This document shows positions 1-10,099 of a DNA stretch of 64,000 nucleotides, piece after piece. The stretch covers positions 1 through 64,000 of the forward strand of contig NZ_VRSW01000001.1 of the NCBI RefSeq assembly GCF_008017445.1, in the 5' to 3' direction. The notes under the pieces were generated by a model. The model ran no database searches, was not told where the DNA came from, and saw only the letters and a list, made by a program, of their open reading frames with translations. The position numbers and the translations under genes are program-made. Source of the stretch: Microbacterium mitrae. GTDB taxonomy: Bacteria > Actinomycetota > Actinomycetes > Actinomycetales > Microbacteriaceae. How positions within the stretch are numbered: the first letter of the stretch is position 1; each line of letters opens with the position of its first letter.

Positions 1-1536
1 CGGTGGGGTGGTGGGTCGCCAGTGTTGGTGGGGGTCGATCCATCGGGGTGGGCGGACGTGTGGGGTGCCGTCTCGCATGCAGATGTTCCAGCCGCTGGTG
101 TCGAGGTAGCGGTGGTGGTGCCAGCAGAGGAGGACGCCGTTGTCGGTGTGGGTGGGGCCGCCGTGGGCGTGGTCAGTGACGTGGTGGATTTCGCACCATG
201 CGGCGGTGACGGCGCAGCCGGGGATGATGCAGCCGCCGTCGCGGAGCGCGATCGCGCGGCGTTGGTGTCGGTTGAAGACGCGTTCTTCGTTGCCGATGCG
301 GATGATGCGGCCGGTTTCGGTGGTCGCGATGCGTTGGATCACGCCCGCGCACCCGGCGTGGCGGGCGGTGGCGAGGGGAACGGGAGTGTTGTCGATCTTT
401 GCCCATCCGTGGCCGGTCGTGAGCGCTGATTCGGTGACGTGGACGACGAGGGTGGGGGCGGCGCCCCCGATCGTGGGGAGCTGTTCTGACGCGGCGGCGA
501 TACCGAGCACGGTCGCGAACGCGTCATGCCGGCGCTGCGCGGGGGTGCGTGGATCGCGTGGCGCGTCGCCAAGCGCGGCGGAGTCAACAAAACGCACCCC
601 GCCATTTTCATCGCCGTTCGTGGTTCCGTTCTCTGTGGTTGCGTCGCCCGAATCGGAACCACGGGCTGCGCTGGCGCTGCCGGGCTGGAGGCGGGGGTTG
701 TTGATCGCTGCGTCGATGCGCGCGAATTGCGCGGCGACTTCGGGAAGCAGGAGTCCGCTGATGGGGACGAGGCCGTCACGGATGGTGCCGAGTGTGATGC
801 CGCGCTGCTTGGCCGCGCGGTCATCGGCAGGTTCGGCACCGTCTTGATCCAGCCACGTCGCCCACGCGTGTGCATGCACCTTGAGAACGTCAGCCGCGAC
901 CGGCAACCAACCGTCCGCGGAGACGGTGGCCAGCGCATCCGTGTCGGGAATCCCTCCGGCATTCTCGCCGGCGTCGTTGCTCGCTTCGTCGGAGACGTCA
1001 CCAGGGGTTCCGTCGCCGGTGACCGCGACCTGCGCGATAGCGTCATCAGCGGTCGTGAACCCGGCCGCGTCGGAGCGTTCGTAGGCCGTGAGGAGGGGGC
1101 CCGCGACAGCGAGCGCGCCGTCGACGCCGACCGCCCCCGACGCGAGCGCAGCTTGCAGCCGCGGAAGCGCCCCAGGCAGCACCACACCCGTCGTCACGCA
1201 GGCGCGGCCGCGGACGGCGGCGGACGCCCGCAACCACTTCGCAGCCGTCGGGGCGGCGACCCCGGTCGCGCGTTGCAGAAACTCATTGGTGCGCGCACAC
1301 CCGTGCCGCACCGTGAACCGCTCCTCACGTGCTGCTGACTGCGAACGCCCCTCAACCTCACCCGCAACATCGATCAGCGCCGCCTCCACCGACCGCAACA
1401 AGTGTCCCGCATTGATCGCGAGAGCGCGCAACTCGTCATCCGAAAGCGACCGAACGGCGCCCGTCACCAACAAATCAGCAACACTCTCGCGCACGACGCT
1501 GACCGCGTCGGCGAGGATGTGCGTGTTGCTGTTCAT
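1..1536 (-). CDS. DUF222 / HNH endonuclease family protein (C-terminus beyond window)
   Basis: The minus-strand frame is open from ATG at 1536 to the window edge, 512 codons without a stop, so the gene is truncated only by the window. The N-terminal part is a helical, alanine-rich DUF222 region. The C-terminal part is a clear HNH nuclease fold: Cys436 and Cys441, CEIHH at 448-452, then C471-W-H-H-H475 after an N466-G-V-L-L strand. Members of this family (mycobacterial 13E12-type repeat proteins) occur in many copies in Microbacteriaceae and are probably metal-dependent DNA nucleases. Their biological role is unsettled. A GGGAG sequence 10 nt upstream supports the start. Confidence 0.92.
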   Translation of the reverse strand, partial: MNSNTHILADAVSVVRESVADLLVTGAVRSLSDDELRALAINAGHLLRSVEAALIDVAGEVEGRSQSAAREERFTVRHGCARTNEFLQRATGVAAPTAAKWLRASAAVRGRACVTTGVVLPGALPRLQAALASGAVGVDGALAVAGPLLTAYERSDAAGFTTADDAIAQVAVTGDGTPGDVSDEASNDAGENAGGIPDTDALATVSADGWLPVAADVLKVHAHAWATWLDQDGAEPADDRAAKQRGITLGTIRDGLVPISGLLLPEVAAQFARIDAAINNPRLQPGSASAARGSDSGDATTENGTTNGDENGGVRFVDSAALGDAPRDPRTPAQRRHDAFATVLGIAAASEQLPTIGGAAPTLVVHVTESALTTGHGWAKIDNTPVPLATARHAGCAGVIQRIATTETGRIIRIGNEERVFNRHQRRAIALRDGGCIIPGCAVTAAWCEIHHVTDHAHGGPTHTDNGVLLCWHHHRYLDTSGWNICMRDGTPHVRPPRWIDPHQHWRPTTPP

Positions 1537-1646
1537 GCCTCCATTCTCCCAGGGGCCACCGACATTCAAGTATCGATATTCCCCAGATTGAGACTGAAAA
1601 ACATGAGAACAAGATGAGAGAATTTACCCTCGCTCTTGCGTAGGTA

Positions 1647-1835
1647 TCAGCCGATGCGGCGACGCTCCTCAGCGGCTACTCCGCCTTCATGGATCCATCG
1701 CGAATGTGACCGCAATGCGTTGCGTACGGCGAGATAGATGACCCCGTACGCGATGAGAAAACCGAGAATCACCAAACCGGTGGCGATGAGCAGGTAGGCG
1801 ATCTGGGCCTCAGCGAAGTGAAACATGGGGCTCAT
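1647..1835 (-). CDS. small single-pass membrane protein, unknown function
   Basis: About 62 residues. One hydrophobic helix (roughly residues 10-33, rich in Ile, Leu, Val and Gly) is followed by a basic, polar tail ending in EERRRIG, so the C-terminus is probably cytoplasmic. I chose ATG 1835 because GGGG lies 10 nt upstream; ATG 1844 is an alternative. The frame is open further upstream but that extension lacks coding character. No family is recognised. It lies between the HNH gene and the 5-oxoprolinase operon, with no link to either. Confidence 0.5.
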   Translation of the reverse strand: MSPMFHFAEAQIAYLLIATGLVILGFLIAYGVIYLAVRNALRSHSRWIHEGGVAAEERRRIG

Positions 1836-2056
1836 GCTATCCATGCCCCAAAAGTGCACGGTGACCACCGCAACACAGCGCCAGACCACAGCGCCAAGTC
1901 GCGCCGAAAAATCACGCCAACAGGTCACGTCACCCCAGCACTTCGCCCGCCGCGCGCCAAACTTCGTCGCACCCGTTGTCGTGATCCCCAAACTCAAGCC
2001 AAACAAACCATCCGTGCCGACCAGCGCGAATTCGGCCGCCGTGCCAGGCTAGAGCC

Positions 2057-2803
2057 ATGGATCTCAACGCAGACCTCGGCGAGAGTTTTGGTGCGTGGAC
2101 AATGGGAGACGACGCTGCGATGCTCGCAATTGTCTCCAGCGCCAACGTCGCATGCGGCTTTCACGCTGGTGACCCGGCGGGCATTCTGGCCACCCTCCGC
2201 GCCGCGACCGGCGCGGGCGTGCGCGTTGGGGCGCACCCCTCGTACCGCGATCGCGCAGGCTTCGGACGACGCCACATTGAGATGGCGACTGGCGACCTCA
2301 CCGCCGATGTGGCCTACCAGCTGGCGGCGCTCGACGGCCTCGCGCGCGCAGCGGGTACGCCGCTCGCATATGTGAAGCCCCACGGTGCGCTCTACAACAC
2401 GATGGCGGCCGATGAGAAGGTGGCTCACGCCGTCTATGACGCCATGGCCCTGGTCACCCCGACACTGCCCGTGATGGGGCTTGCCGGTTCTGCGGGCCTG
2501 CGATGGGCGCAAGAGCGGGGCATCGGAACCATAGCCGAGGCGTTCGTAGACCGCGGCTACCGCGCAGACGGCACGCTGGTTCCGCGATCCGAACCGGGCG
2601 CTGTTCTGCACGATGCCGACGTCGCCGCGGCGCGCATGGTGCGGTTTGTCACCCAGGGCGTCATGGAGACGATTGACGGCGGAACCATTGAGCTGGTGGC
2701 CGACTCGGTGTGTGTGCACGGGGACAGCCCCGCCGCGCTGGAGATGGCGCGGCGCACCCGGTTGGCGCTGGAGGCGGCGGGCATCACGGTGGCTGCCGCG
2801 TGA
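2057..2803 (+). CDS. pxpA: 5-oxoprolinase subunit A (LamB/YcsF family)
   Basis: The 248-residue product has the LamB/YcsF family hallmarks: [11 protein letters not shown] at residues 2-12, CGFHAGD at 33-39, and VKPHGALYN around 109. PxpA acts with PxpB and PxpC to hydrolyse 5-oxoproline (pyroglutamate), a damage product of glutamine and glutamate, to glutamate using ATP, in the cytoplasm. The next gene starts inside its stop codon region (GTGA overlap) and encodes the two partner subunits, which supports the assignment. Length is normal for the family. Confidence 0.95.
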   Translation: MDLNADLGESFGAWTMGDDAAMLAIVSSANVACGFHAGDPAGILATLRAATGAGVRVGAHPSYRDRAGFGRRHIEMATGDLTADVAYQLAALDGLARAAGTPLAYVKPHGALYNTMAADEKVAHAVYDAMALVTPTLPVMGLAGSAGLRWAQERGIGTIAEAFVDRGYRADGTLVPRSEPGAVLHDADVAAARMVRFVTQGVMETIDGGTIELVADSVCVHGDSPAALEMARRTRLALEAAGITVAAA

Positions 2804-4347
2804 GCGAGCCGCGACGAATCCTCCCTGTCGGTCCATCCGCTCTGCTCGCCGAATATGACTCGCTCGCGGCGACGATGGCCGCGTTCGAAGGACTCGCGGA
2901 ACCACGACCGGCGGGTGTTGTTGACATTGTGCCTGCGGCGCGCACCATATTGGTGACGTTTGGGCTACGCACGAAGCCGAGCGAGATCGAGGCATGGCTG
3001 AACGCCTCAGCCATGCAACAAACCGTGCGCCGTGAAGCCGCGCCGATTGAGATCGACGTCGTCTATGACGGCGAAGACCTCGACGCGGTGGCAGCAATCC
3101 TCAACCTCACGCGCGAGAGCGTCATCGCGATTCACGCCAGTAACTCTTACCGGGTCGCCTTCACCGGATTCGCACCGGGATTCGGGTATCTCACCGCGCC
3201 CGATACGCGCCTAAACATCGCGCGACGCGCATCGCCGCGGCCGCGCGTGCCCGCCGGCGCTGTTGGCCTCGCGGGGGAGTTTTCCGGCATTTACCCGCGC
3301 GAATCGCCCGGCGGCTGGCAGCTGATTGGGCACACGAACGCGGTCATGTGGGATGAAACTCGCGAGCAGTCTGCCTTGCTTCGGCCCGGCGATGCGGTGC
3401 GTTTTCGAGCCATACGCCGCAGCGTGCGCGCCGCGGCAGTCGTCGACACCGCGCCGGAGGTCGTCGGCATCACCGTCATCCAGCCCGGCCTGCAATTGCT
3501 GATGCAAGACCGGGGAAGGCCCGGCCACGCTGCCGAGGGTGTCACCGCCTCGGGCGCCGCCGACCGCGCCTCCCACGATGCCGCGAACGAGGCGGTTGGT
3601 AACGACCGCGAGTCAGCCACGCTCGAAATTGCTCTCGGCGGAGCGGAAATCAGTTTCGATATTGACGCCGTCATCGCAGTGACGGGAGCGAATGCACCCG
3701 CCACCATCGTCAACGAAGTGCTGGACACGGAGACGGTCGTCACACCGGGAGCGCCGACCGCGATCGCCGCGGGCAACGCGCTTCGCTTTGGCTTCGCAAC
3801 GCACGGCGTGCGCACCTATCTTGCGGTGCGCGGCGGCTGGATGGGCAAAAAGACGCTGGGCTCGCGGGCCACCGACACGCTGTCATCGCTCGGACCCGCA
3901 CCGCTGCGGTCGGGTGCCCGCGTCGGTATCGCTCCCGCCCGCCCGCACGATGCGGTCACGGCAGTTGTTGCTACGCCCACCGCGCTCGCAGATGCGACCG
4001 ATGTCGTCACGATCGACGTCGCGTTCGGGCCTCGAGACGATTGGTTTGACGCCTCCGCGCGTGAGCACCTCACCACCACAGAGTGGCGAGTTTCAGCGAC
4101 CTCAGACCGTGTCGGACTTCGCCTCGAAGGCGCCACGCCGTTGCGGCGTACCAACGCCGCCGAACTCCCCAGCGAGGGTGTCGTGCGCGGCGCTATTCAG
4201 GTTCCGGCCAACGGCCAACCCGTGATCTTTCAAGCCGACCACCCCGTCACCGGAGGTTATCCCGTGATCGCGGTCGTGGTTCCGCAGCATCGTGACCGTT
4301 TGGCGCAGGTGCCAGCCGGAACCACGGTGCGGTTCCGCGCGCGTTAG
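2800..4347 (+). CDS. pxpBC: 5-oxoprolinase subunits B and C, fused
   Basis: GTG 2800 overlaps the pxpA stop by 4 nt, and translation from there gives 515 residues. Residues 1 to about 205 match PxpB (KipI/allophanate hydrolase subunit 1), with [11 protein letters not shown] and [16 protein letters not shown]. From about residue 223 the PxpC (KipA, subunit 2) part begins ([17 protein letters not shown]), with GGAEI and VTGANAP motifs. In E. coli and Bacillus the two are separate proteins; the fusion fixes them 1:1. It completes 5-oxoproline hydrolysis with PxpA. Its last codons overlap the convergent ppgK stop by 4 nt. Confidence 0.93.
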   Translation: MSEPRRILPVGPSALLAEYDSLAATMAAFEGLAEPRPAGVVDIVPAARTILVTFGLRTKPSEIEAWLNASAMQQTVRREAAPIEIDVVYDGEDLDAVAAILNLTRESVIAIHASNSYRVAFTGFAPGFGYLTAPDTRLNIARRASPRPRVPAGAVGLAGEFSGIYPRESPGGWQLIGHTNAVMWDETREQSALLRPGDAVRFRAIRRSVRAAAVVDTAPEVVGITVIQPGLQLLMQDRGRPGHAAEGVTASGAADRASHDAANEAVGNDRESATLEIALGGAEISFDIDAVIAVTGANAPATIVNEVLDTETVVTPGAPTAIAAGNALRFGFATHGVRTYLAVRGGWMGKKTLGSRATDTLSSLGPAPLRSGARVGIAPARPHDAVTAVVATPTALADATDVVTIDVAFGPRDDWFDASAREHLTTTEWRVSATSDRVGLRLEGATPLRRTNAAELPSEGVVRGAIQVPANGQPVIFQADHPVTGGYPVIAVVVPQHRDRLAQVPAGTTVRFRAR

Positions 4348-5096
4348 TCGCCAGCGAGGGCAGCAGCACCAATGATGCCGGCCGCATTGCGATGGGTTGC
4401 CGGAACGATCGGCGTCGCAAGATTGAGCAGCGGCAAGAACTGTTCTGGGTGCTTGGAGACGCCGCCACCGACGACAAACAGGTCGGGAGAGAACAGAAAC
4501 TCGACCTGCGAATAGAAGACCTGCAGGCGTGCCGCCCACTTTTTCCACGTCAGAGACTCGCGCTCCATCGCAGAGTACGCCGCCCACGCCTCAATCTTCT
4601 CGCCCTTGCGCTGCAAATGACCGAGTTCGGTATTTGGGATCAACACGCCGTCGTAGATGAAGGCCGAGCCAATGCCCGTGCCCAGCGTCGTCATGATGGT
4701 GAGGCCATCGCGACCCTGCGCAGAGCCGAATCGGTGCTCGGCAACGCCGGCGGCATCGGCATCATTCACAAAGTGAATATCGCGGCCCAGTCCATCTTCG
4801 AAGAACTTCTCCGCCTCAAAACCGACCCAGTCCGACGAAACGTTGGAGGCCGAGAGTGTCTTGCCGTACTTCACGATCGCGGGAAAGGCCACACCCAACG
4901 GCACGTCATGGTCGTCAGCGACGCCGAGAGTGTCAAGAACCATGCGCACAGCAAGCAACACGTCTTGTGGTGCGGCGCCGGCCGGCGTGTCGACACGCAC
5001 GCGCTCAGAAATCAATTCACCACGCTCAAGATCGACGATTCCGGCCTTGATTCCGGTGCCGCCAATGTCGACACCAACGGCTCGCTGAGAAGTCAT
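4344..5096 (-). CDS. ppgK: polyphosphate-dependent glucokinase (ROK family)
   Basis: A 250-residue ROK-fold kinase with phosphate-binding loop DIGGTGIKAG at residues 10-19, the sugar-site motif FVNDADAAG, and a second phosphate loop TLGTGIGSA. Length and motifs match actinobacterial PpgK, which phosphorylates glucose with inorganic polyphosphate (often also ATP) to give glucose-6-phosphate. A standard ATP-only glucokinase is usually longer (about 310 residues) and carries a CxCGxxGC zinc motif that is absent here. A TAGGCT hexamer ends 6 nt before the ATG, so the mRNA is probably leaderless. Confidence 0.9.
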   Translation of the reverse strand: MTSQRAVGVDIGGTGIKAGIVDLERGELISERVRVDTPAGAAPQDVLLAVRMVLDTLGVADDHDVPLGVAFPAIVKYGKTLSASNVSSDWVGFEAEKFFEDGLGRDIHFVNDADAAGVAEHRFGSAQGRDGLTIMTTLGTGIGSAFIYDGVLIPNTELGHLQRKGEKIEAWAAYSAMERESLTWKKWAARLQVFYSQVEFLFSPDLFVVGGGVSKHPEQFLPLLNLATPIVPATHRNAAGIIGAAALAGD

Positions 5097-5102
5097 GCGC
5101 CC

Positions 5103-5108
5103 AGCCTA
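5103..5108 (-). promoter_or_regulatory. -10 hexamer of ppgK (leaderless type)
   Basis: TAGGCT on the minus strand is separated from the ppgK ATG by 6 nt, placing transcription start at or next to the start codon. No Shine-Dalgarno sequence fits in between. Confidence 0.5.
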
Positions 5109-5159
5109 TATCCGCTTCGCCGCTGATCCTCATAGGATCGAATCGAGAAGGAGGCGTAC

Positions 5160-5396
5160 ATGTCGAACGAAGCACCCTATGTCGACCCCATGGCCGATGA
5201 CCAGTACTGGTACAACACCCTCACGCAGGAGGTAGAGAAGGGTCGGCAGTCGCCGTCGCCGTATCGCCTCGGCCCGTTTGCTACCGCTGCTGAGGCTGCC
5301 GACGCACCGGCCGTTGTGAAGCGTCGTTCTGAGGCTTGGGCCGCAGAAGACGAAGCTGACGACAACTGGGGAAGCGCAAGCTCGCCAGCCCAGTAG
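5160..5396 (+). CDS. small acidic protein of the type annotated as SPOR-domain-like in Microbacteriaceae
   Basis: A 78-residue acidic protein with a strong Shine-Dalgarno AAGGAGG 5-6 nt before ATG. The centre (QYWYNTLTQEVEKG ... YRLGPFATAAEAADAP) resembles a short SPOR-like pattern in which residues are stepped against a preset periodicity, and homologues near glnA2 in related bacteria carry that label. No signal peptide or membrane segment is present, so it is cytoplasmic. A TAGGAT hexamer at about 5132 could be its -10. It lies 27 bp upstream of glnA2 and may be co-transcribed with it. The function is unknown. Confidence 0.75.
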   Translation: MSNEAPYVDPMADDQYWYNTLTQEVEKGRQSPSPYRLGPFATAAEAADAPAVVKRRSEAWAAEDEADDNWGSASSPAQ

Positions 5397-5423
5397 TCTG
5401 AGAGCACCGAGGAGAGGAAGCGA

Positions 5424-6764
5424 ATGGACAAGCAGCGCGACTTCGTATTGCGGACGATCGAAGAGCGAGGCGTGAAGTTCGTGCGCCTGTGGTTCACCGA
5501 CGTCATTGGCACGCTGAAGTCGGTCGCCCTGGCGCCGGCTGAGGTGGAGGGCGCGTTTGCTGAAGGGCTGGGCTTTGATGGCTCGGCGATCGAGGGTCTG
5601 ACGCGCGGTTACGAGTCAGACCTGCTGGCGCATCCCGACCCCACGACCTTCCAGATTCTCCCGTGGCGCGGTGAGATCGACCCAACGGCGCGCATGTTCT
5701 GCGACCTCACCACGCCCGACGGTCAGCCCGCCGTGAGTGACCCCCGTCACGTGCTCAAGCGCACGCTGGCCAAGGCCGCTGATCGCGGGTTCACGTTCTA
5801 CACTCATCCGGAGATCGAGTTCTACCTGCTGCGCTCGTCGCAGTTGGGGCCCGACGGTCAGCCGGTTCCGGTGGACTCAGCCGGTTACTTTGACAATGTT
5901 CCGGGCGGAACCGCGCACGACTTCCGTCGTCGCTCGGTACGCATGCTCGAAGACATTGGTATCTCGGTGGAGTACTCCCATCACGAGGGCGGCCCCGGCC
6001 AGAACGAGATTGATCTGCGTTACGCCGACGCGCTGGCGACGGCAGACAACATCATGACCTTCCGCACCGTCATCAAAGAGGTCGCGATTGAGCAGGGCGT
6101 CTACGCCACGTTCATGCCCAAGCCGATGTCGGGGCAACCGGGCTCTGGAATGCACACGCACATGTCGCTTTTCGAAGGCGACACGAACGCGTTCTACGAG
6201 GAGGGCGCGAAGTATCAGCTCTCCAAGACGGGCCGCCAGTTCATCGCGGGCCTGTTGAAGCACGCTAACGAGATCACGGCGGTCACCAACCAGTTCGTCA
6301 ACTCCTACAAGCGCCTGTGGGGCGGCGACGAGGCTCCGAGCTTCGTGTGCTGGGGCCACAACAACCGGTCCGCGTTGATTCGTGTGCCGATGTACAAGCC
6401 CAACAAGGTGCAGTCCACGCGCGTCGAGTACCGTGCGTTGGACTCGGCGGCAAACCCGTACCTTGCCTACGGGCTCATGCTGGCAGCCGGGCTCAAGGGC
6501 ATTGAAGAGGGCTACGAACTGCCGCCCGAGGCGGAGGACAACGTGTGGACGTTGACCGAGTCGGAACGCCGCGCGCTTGGCTACGCGCCATTGCCGGCGA
6601 GCCTCGATCACGCCCTGGAGTACATGGAAGAGTCGGAACTTGTGGCTGAGACGCTGGGGGAGCAGGTGTTTAGCTACGTGTTGCGCAACAAGCGCAAGGA
6701 GTGGGCCGACTACCGCTCGCAGGTGACGCCGTTTGAGCTGGCGAACAACCTCGAGATGCTCTAG
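5424..6764 (+). CDS. glnA2: glutamine synthetase, type I (GlnA2-like)
   Basis: 446 residues. Glutamine synthetase signatures are present: FDGSAIEGLTRG, the metal-ligand EIEFYL, HHEGGPGQNEIDLRY, MPKPMSGQPGSGMHTHMSL, and the glutamate-site loop NRSALIRVP. It is shorter than the other synthetase in this window (474 residues), and its GYELPPEAEDNVW segment takes the place of the adenylylation-site region, matching the unadenylylated GlnA2 group. The position directly upstream of glnE copies the order seen in mycobacteria. It makes glutamine from glutamate, ammonia and ATP in the cytoplasm. AGGAGAGG precedes the start. Confidence 0.93.
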   Translation: MDKQRDFVLRTIEERGVKFVRLWFTDVIGTLKSVALAPAEVEGAFAEGLGFDGSAIEGLTRGYESDLLAHPDPTTFQILPWRGEIDPTARMFCDLTTPDGQPAVSDPRHVLKRTLAKAADRGFTFYTHPEIEFYLLRSSQLGPDGQPVPVDSAGYFDNVPGGTAHDFRRRSVRMLEDIGISVEYSHHEGGPGQNEIDLRYADALATADNIMTFRTVIKEVAIEQGVYATFMPKPMSGQPGSGMHTHMSLFEGDTNAFYEEGAKYQLSKTGRQFIAGLLKHANEITAVTNQFVNSYKRLWGGDEAPSFVCWGHNNRSALIRVPMYKPNKVQSTRVEYRALDSAANPYLAYGLMLAAGLKGIEEGYELPPEAEDNVWTLTESERRALGYAPLPASLDHALEYMEESELVAETLGEQVFSYVLRNKRKEWADYRSQVTPFELANNLEML

Positions 6765-6772
6765 GCCGCACA

Positions 6773-9763
6773 GTGATGTCGCGCCGCTCGACGAGCCTGA
6801 GCGACCTCGCCCGGCGTGGGTTCAGTGATCTGAGTCACGCCGCGGCCCTCATCGACGAGCTTGCAGAGCTCACCGGGCTCACCGTTGACACCCTGCTTGA
6901 CGGTGCCGCGGGCGTTGCCGATCCGGACCGCGCACTTGCCGGCTTCATCCGTATTGCGCGCCGTGACATGGTTCCGGTGCGCACGATTCTTGCCGCGCCT
7001 GTTGCTGCCGCCACCGCGTGGCGGGTGCTCGGTATTTCTTCGGGACTGGCAGATTTCTATTTTCGACACCCGCGTGAGTTGACCGATCTGCAGATTGCGC
7101 GTGATGCGCTGCCGACTGCGGCAGAGCTACGCGCGGAGTTGCTTGATTCTGTGGGCGACCGTGACGGGTTCGCCAGCGACGGAAGTGAGGCCGCGTGGAT
7201 CGCCTTGCGTGTGCGCTACCGCCGCATGATCGCGCGTATCGCGGCGTTTGATGCGGCAGCTGCCGATCCGGTGGTGGTCGTTGATGCGGTGGCGGCCGCG
7301 CTTGCCGATGCCGCAGCGGCCGCCCTTGAAGCGTCGTTGTCGGTCGCGCGCGCAAAGCTCACCGGCATTGGTGGGCCCGCCATGTTCAGCACCGCCGAGA
7401 TGCAGGCAACGCGCCTTGCCATCATTGGCATGGGGAAGACCGGCGCACGCGAGCTCAACTACGTCAGTGACGTTGACGTGATCTTCGTGTCAGGAACAGC
7501 CGACGACGAACTGGTATCCGAGGCCCGTGCGATCGATATCGCCACGCGTCTCGCCGTGCAGCTCATGCGCGGAATTTCCAGCGTTGAGGCGGAACCAGCA
7601 CTGTGGGAGGTAGACGCGAACCTCCGTCCCGAAGGCAAACAGGGGGCGCTGGTGCGTTCGCTCGAGTCACACCTCACGTATTACGACCGGTGGGCGAAGA
7701 GCTGGGAGTTTCAAGCGCTGTTGAAAGCGCGGGCGCTGGCGGGCGATGAGGCGCTCGGCGAGACGTACGTTGCCGCCGTGCAGCCCAAGGTGTGGACCAG
7801 CTCAGCGCGTGAGAACTTCGTCGACTCGGTGCAGCGCATGCGCGAGCGTGTGACCGATCACATTCCGGCTGACGATATTGACTATCAGCTGAAGCTCGGC
7901 CCTGGCGGCCTGCGCGACATCGAATTTACGGTGCAGCTTCTGCAGCTCGTTCACGGCCTGTCAGACGACAAGATTCGCGAGCGATCAACGCTTGGTGCGA
8001 TCGACGCGCTGGCGGCCGAGGGGTATATCGGGCGAGAAGACGCAGCAGCCTTCGCCCAGCACTATCGTCAGTTGCGCGTCATCGAACATCGGCTCCAGCT
8101 CGAGAACCTGCGGCGCACCCACCTCATGCCGCGCACCGAAGACGGGCAACGATTCATTGCGCGTGCCTCGAAGCTGGCAGCGACCGGCGGTGAGCTGATG
8201 GCGGTGTGGGAGGGCATCAAGCGTGAAGTGCGTGAAATTCACGTGCGCCTGTTCTATCGCCCGCTGCTGAGCGCCGTCGCATCGCTCGGGGAAGACGAAC
8301 GCTCCCTCTCGTCAGAGCACGCTCACGCGCGGTTGGCCGCCATCGGGTTCCGCGACCCGGCTGGCGCGCTACGCCACATTCAAGCTCTCACCACCGGCAT
8401 CAGCCGCAAGGTGACGATTCAGCGCCACCTCATGCCCATCATGATCCGCTGGTTCAGTGAGGGCACCGACCCGGACTATGGCCTGCTCGCATTTCGCCGA
8501 ATCTCCGAGCGCTTGGGCGACTCACCGTGGTTCCTGGGCATGTTGCGCGACTCCTCGGTTGCCGCCGAACACCTCACGCGCGTGCTCTCGGGCTCGCGCT
8601 ATGTCGGCGAGCTGATGGAGTGGATTCCGGAGTCTGTCGCATGGCTTGATCAGGCGGATGGCTTGGAACCACGTGCGGGCATCGTGCTGCAGGAGGAAGC
8701 CCGCGCGATTCAGTCTCGCCATGAGACAACGAAAGACGCCATGAAGTCGGTGCGCGCATTGCGACGCCGCGAGCTGCTGAGAACGGCGATGGCCTCCATG
8801 CTGGAGGTGATCACGATGGAGCAGACGTCAGCCGCGTTGACGACCATCACCGAGGTGACGATTCAGGCGACCCTGCGCGCGGTGCGCCGCGAAGTGGTTC
8901 CGCCGGAAGACAACGATCTCGACTTCTCCGTCATCGCTATGGGGCGTTTCGGGGGAGCGGAACTGAGCTTTGGTTCCGACGCCGACGTCATGTTCATATT
9001 TGACCCCAACGGGGTGGAACCACAGCGCGCGCAGGAGCTTTCGCTCGCGTTGGTGGCGAAACTGCGCGAGCACAGCGAAGACCACCGCGTGCCGCTCGAA
9101 CTTGACGCAGACCTGCGCCCCGAGGGGCGATCAGGGCCGATGGTGCGCTCATATGCGGCGTATGAGGAGTACTACGAGCGGTGGTCGCAGCCGTGGGAGG
9201 CTCAAGCGCTGTTGCGGGCGCGAGGCATAGCGGGCAGCGTCAAGCTGATTACGAAGTTCACCGTTCTCGCCGACAGCATGCGGTACCCCGAGAAGCCGGA
9301 ACTCTCCGCGGTGCGCGAGATCAAGCGTATTAAGGCGCGCGTGGAGGCCGAGCGGCTGCCGCAGGGCATCGATCGTTCACGGCACCTCAAGTTGGGGCCG
9401 GGCAGTATCAGCGACGTTGAGTGGTTGGTGCAGTTGATGCAGTTTCAACACGCTTGGGCGGTGCCAGAGCTGCGCACCACATCAACCGTTCAGGCGATGG
9501 CCGCGGCGGTTGATGCGAATCTCATCAGTGAGACCTCGGCATCACGACTCATACAGGCGTGGGAGCTGTCATCGCGACTGCGCTCGGCGATCACCCTGCT
9601 GACAGGGCGGGCCTCAGACGTCCTGCCTGCCGATCGGCAGCAGCTTGACGGCATCGGCCGCGTCGTCGGATACCCGGATCGCTCGGCCACACGCGTCGAG
9701 GAGGACTACCTCGGTGCCGCCCGCCGCTCCCGCCGCGTCTTCGAGAAGCTGTTCTACGGGTAG
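6773..9763 (+). CDS. glnE: bifunctional glutamine-synthetase adenylyltransferase/deadenylase
   Basis: 996 residues, the expected full length, starting GTG 6773 (or ATG 6776) 8 nt after glnA2. Two nucleotidyltransferase domains are visible: one around residue 219 with G-M-G-K-T-G-A-R-E-L and the D-V-D metal pair (deadenylylase half), and one around residue 722 with GRFGGAELSFGSDADVMF (adenylyltransferase half). Each is followed by a GlnD-type helical region, with LGPGGLRDIEF in the first and LGPGSISDVEW in the second. It attaches and removes AMP on the synthetase tyrosine, here most likely Tyr402 of GlnA1. Confidence 0.97.
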   Translation: MMSRRSTSLSDLARRGFSDLSHAAALIDELAELTGLTVDTLLDGAAGVADPDRALAGFIRIARRDMVPVRTILAAPVAAATAWRVLGISSGLADFYFRHPRELTDLQIARDALPTAAELRAELLDSVGDRDGFASDGSEAAWIALRVRYRRMIARIAAFDAAAADPVVVVDAVAAALADAAAAALEASLSVARAKLTGIGGPAMFSTAEMQATRLAIIGMGKTGARELNYVSDVDVIFVSGTADDELVSEARAIDIATRLAVQLMRGISSVEAEPALWEVDANLRPEGKQGALVRSLESHLTYYDRWAKSWEFQALLKARALAGDEALGETYVAAVQPKVWTSSARENFVDSVQRMRERVTDHIPADDIDYQLKLGPGGLRDIEFTVQLLQLVHGLSDDKIRERSTLGAIDALAAEGYIGREDAAAFAQHYRQLRVIEHRLQLENLRRTHLMPRTEDGQRFIARASKLAATGGELMAVWEGIKREVREIHVRLFYRPLLSAVASLGEDERSLSSEHAHARLAAIGFRDPAGALRHIQALTTGISRKVTIQRHLMPIMIRWFSEGTDPDYGLLAFRRISERLGDSPWFLGMLRDSSVAAEHLTRVLSGSRYVGELMEWIPESVAWLDQADGLEPRAGIVLQEEARAIQSRHETTKDAMKSVRALRRRELLRTAMASMLEVITMEQTSAALTTITEVTIQATLRAVRREVVPPEDNDLDFSVIAMGRFGGAELSFGSDADVMFIFDPNGVEPQRAQELSLALVAKLREHSEDHRVPLELDADLRPEGRSGPMVRSYAAYEEYYERWSQPWEAQALLRARGIAGSVKLITKFTVLADSMRYPEKPELSAVREIKRIKARVEAERLPQGIDRSRHLKLGPGSISDVEWLVQLMQFQHAWAVPELRTTSTVQAMAAAVDANLISETSASRLIQAWELSSRLRSAITLLTGRASDVLPADRQQLDGIGRVVGYPDRSATRVEEDYLGAARRSRRVFEKLFYG

Positions 9764-9790
9764 TAGCGAGTTGCCCGGCGTGCTCGCTAC
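9763..9790 (+). terminator. hairpin at the end of glnE
   Basis: GTAGCGAG at 9763-9770 pairs with CTCGCTAC at 9783-9790 across a 12-nt loop. The stem overlaps the glnE stop codon. No T-run follows, so this is at best a weak terminator. Confidence 0.35.
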
Positions 9791-9799
9791 CGTGAGCAC

Positions 9800-10099
9800 A
9801 TGGACAATGGTGCGATCGTCTACGCGTTTCTCTTCGCTCCGCTGATCATCGGTCTTGTCGCAGGTGCAGCGATCGCAGTCATGATCGCCATTCCGGCCGC
9901 GATTCTCGGCTTCAACGTTATGGTCGGAGTCGTCATTCGGTCAGTGGCCGCCTATCTGCGCCGCCGCAAAGAACGCGTCGCCACCGCGAATGGGGCAGAT
10001 GGCCCCGACCCCGAAGCTTCCGGGGGTCTTAGGGTCGCGCCCAAATCTCAGCCAATGTGGGACTTGCCCCGCGAGATACTATGCGCGCATACTATATGC
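9800..10099 (+). other. open frame for a two-helix membrane segment, in frame with the next gene
   Basis: From ATG 9800 the frame encodes about 60 hydrophobic residues (two membrane segments, then an RRRKER stop-transfer stretch) with ordinary codon use. It then runs without a stop through a less convincing linker into the SRPBCC gene. A membrane anchor fused to SRPBCC is one reading. The alternative is a separate small membrane gene that lost its stop through an indel near the G-run at about 10021-10025, where another frame reaches TAG at once. The palindromic operator at 10076-10095 lies inside this open frame, favouring two separate genes. Confidence 0.35.
10076..10095. promoter_or_regulatory. 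20-bp palindrome, probable MarR operator
   Basis: ATACTATGCGCGCATACTAT is symmetric apart from one mismatched pair, with the perfect 10-bp core ATGCGCGCAT. It ends 4 bp before the ATG of the SRPBCC-MarR operon, and it contains two TACTAT hexamers that could serve as -10 elements. Size and position suit autoregulation by the downstream MarR protein. Confidence 0.6.
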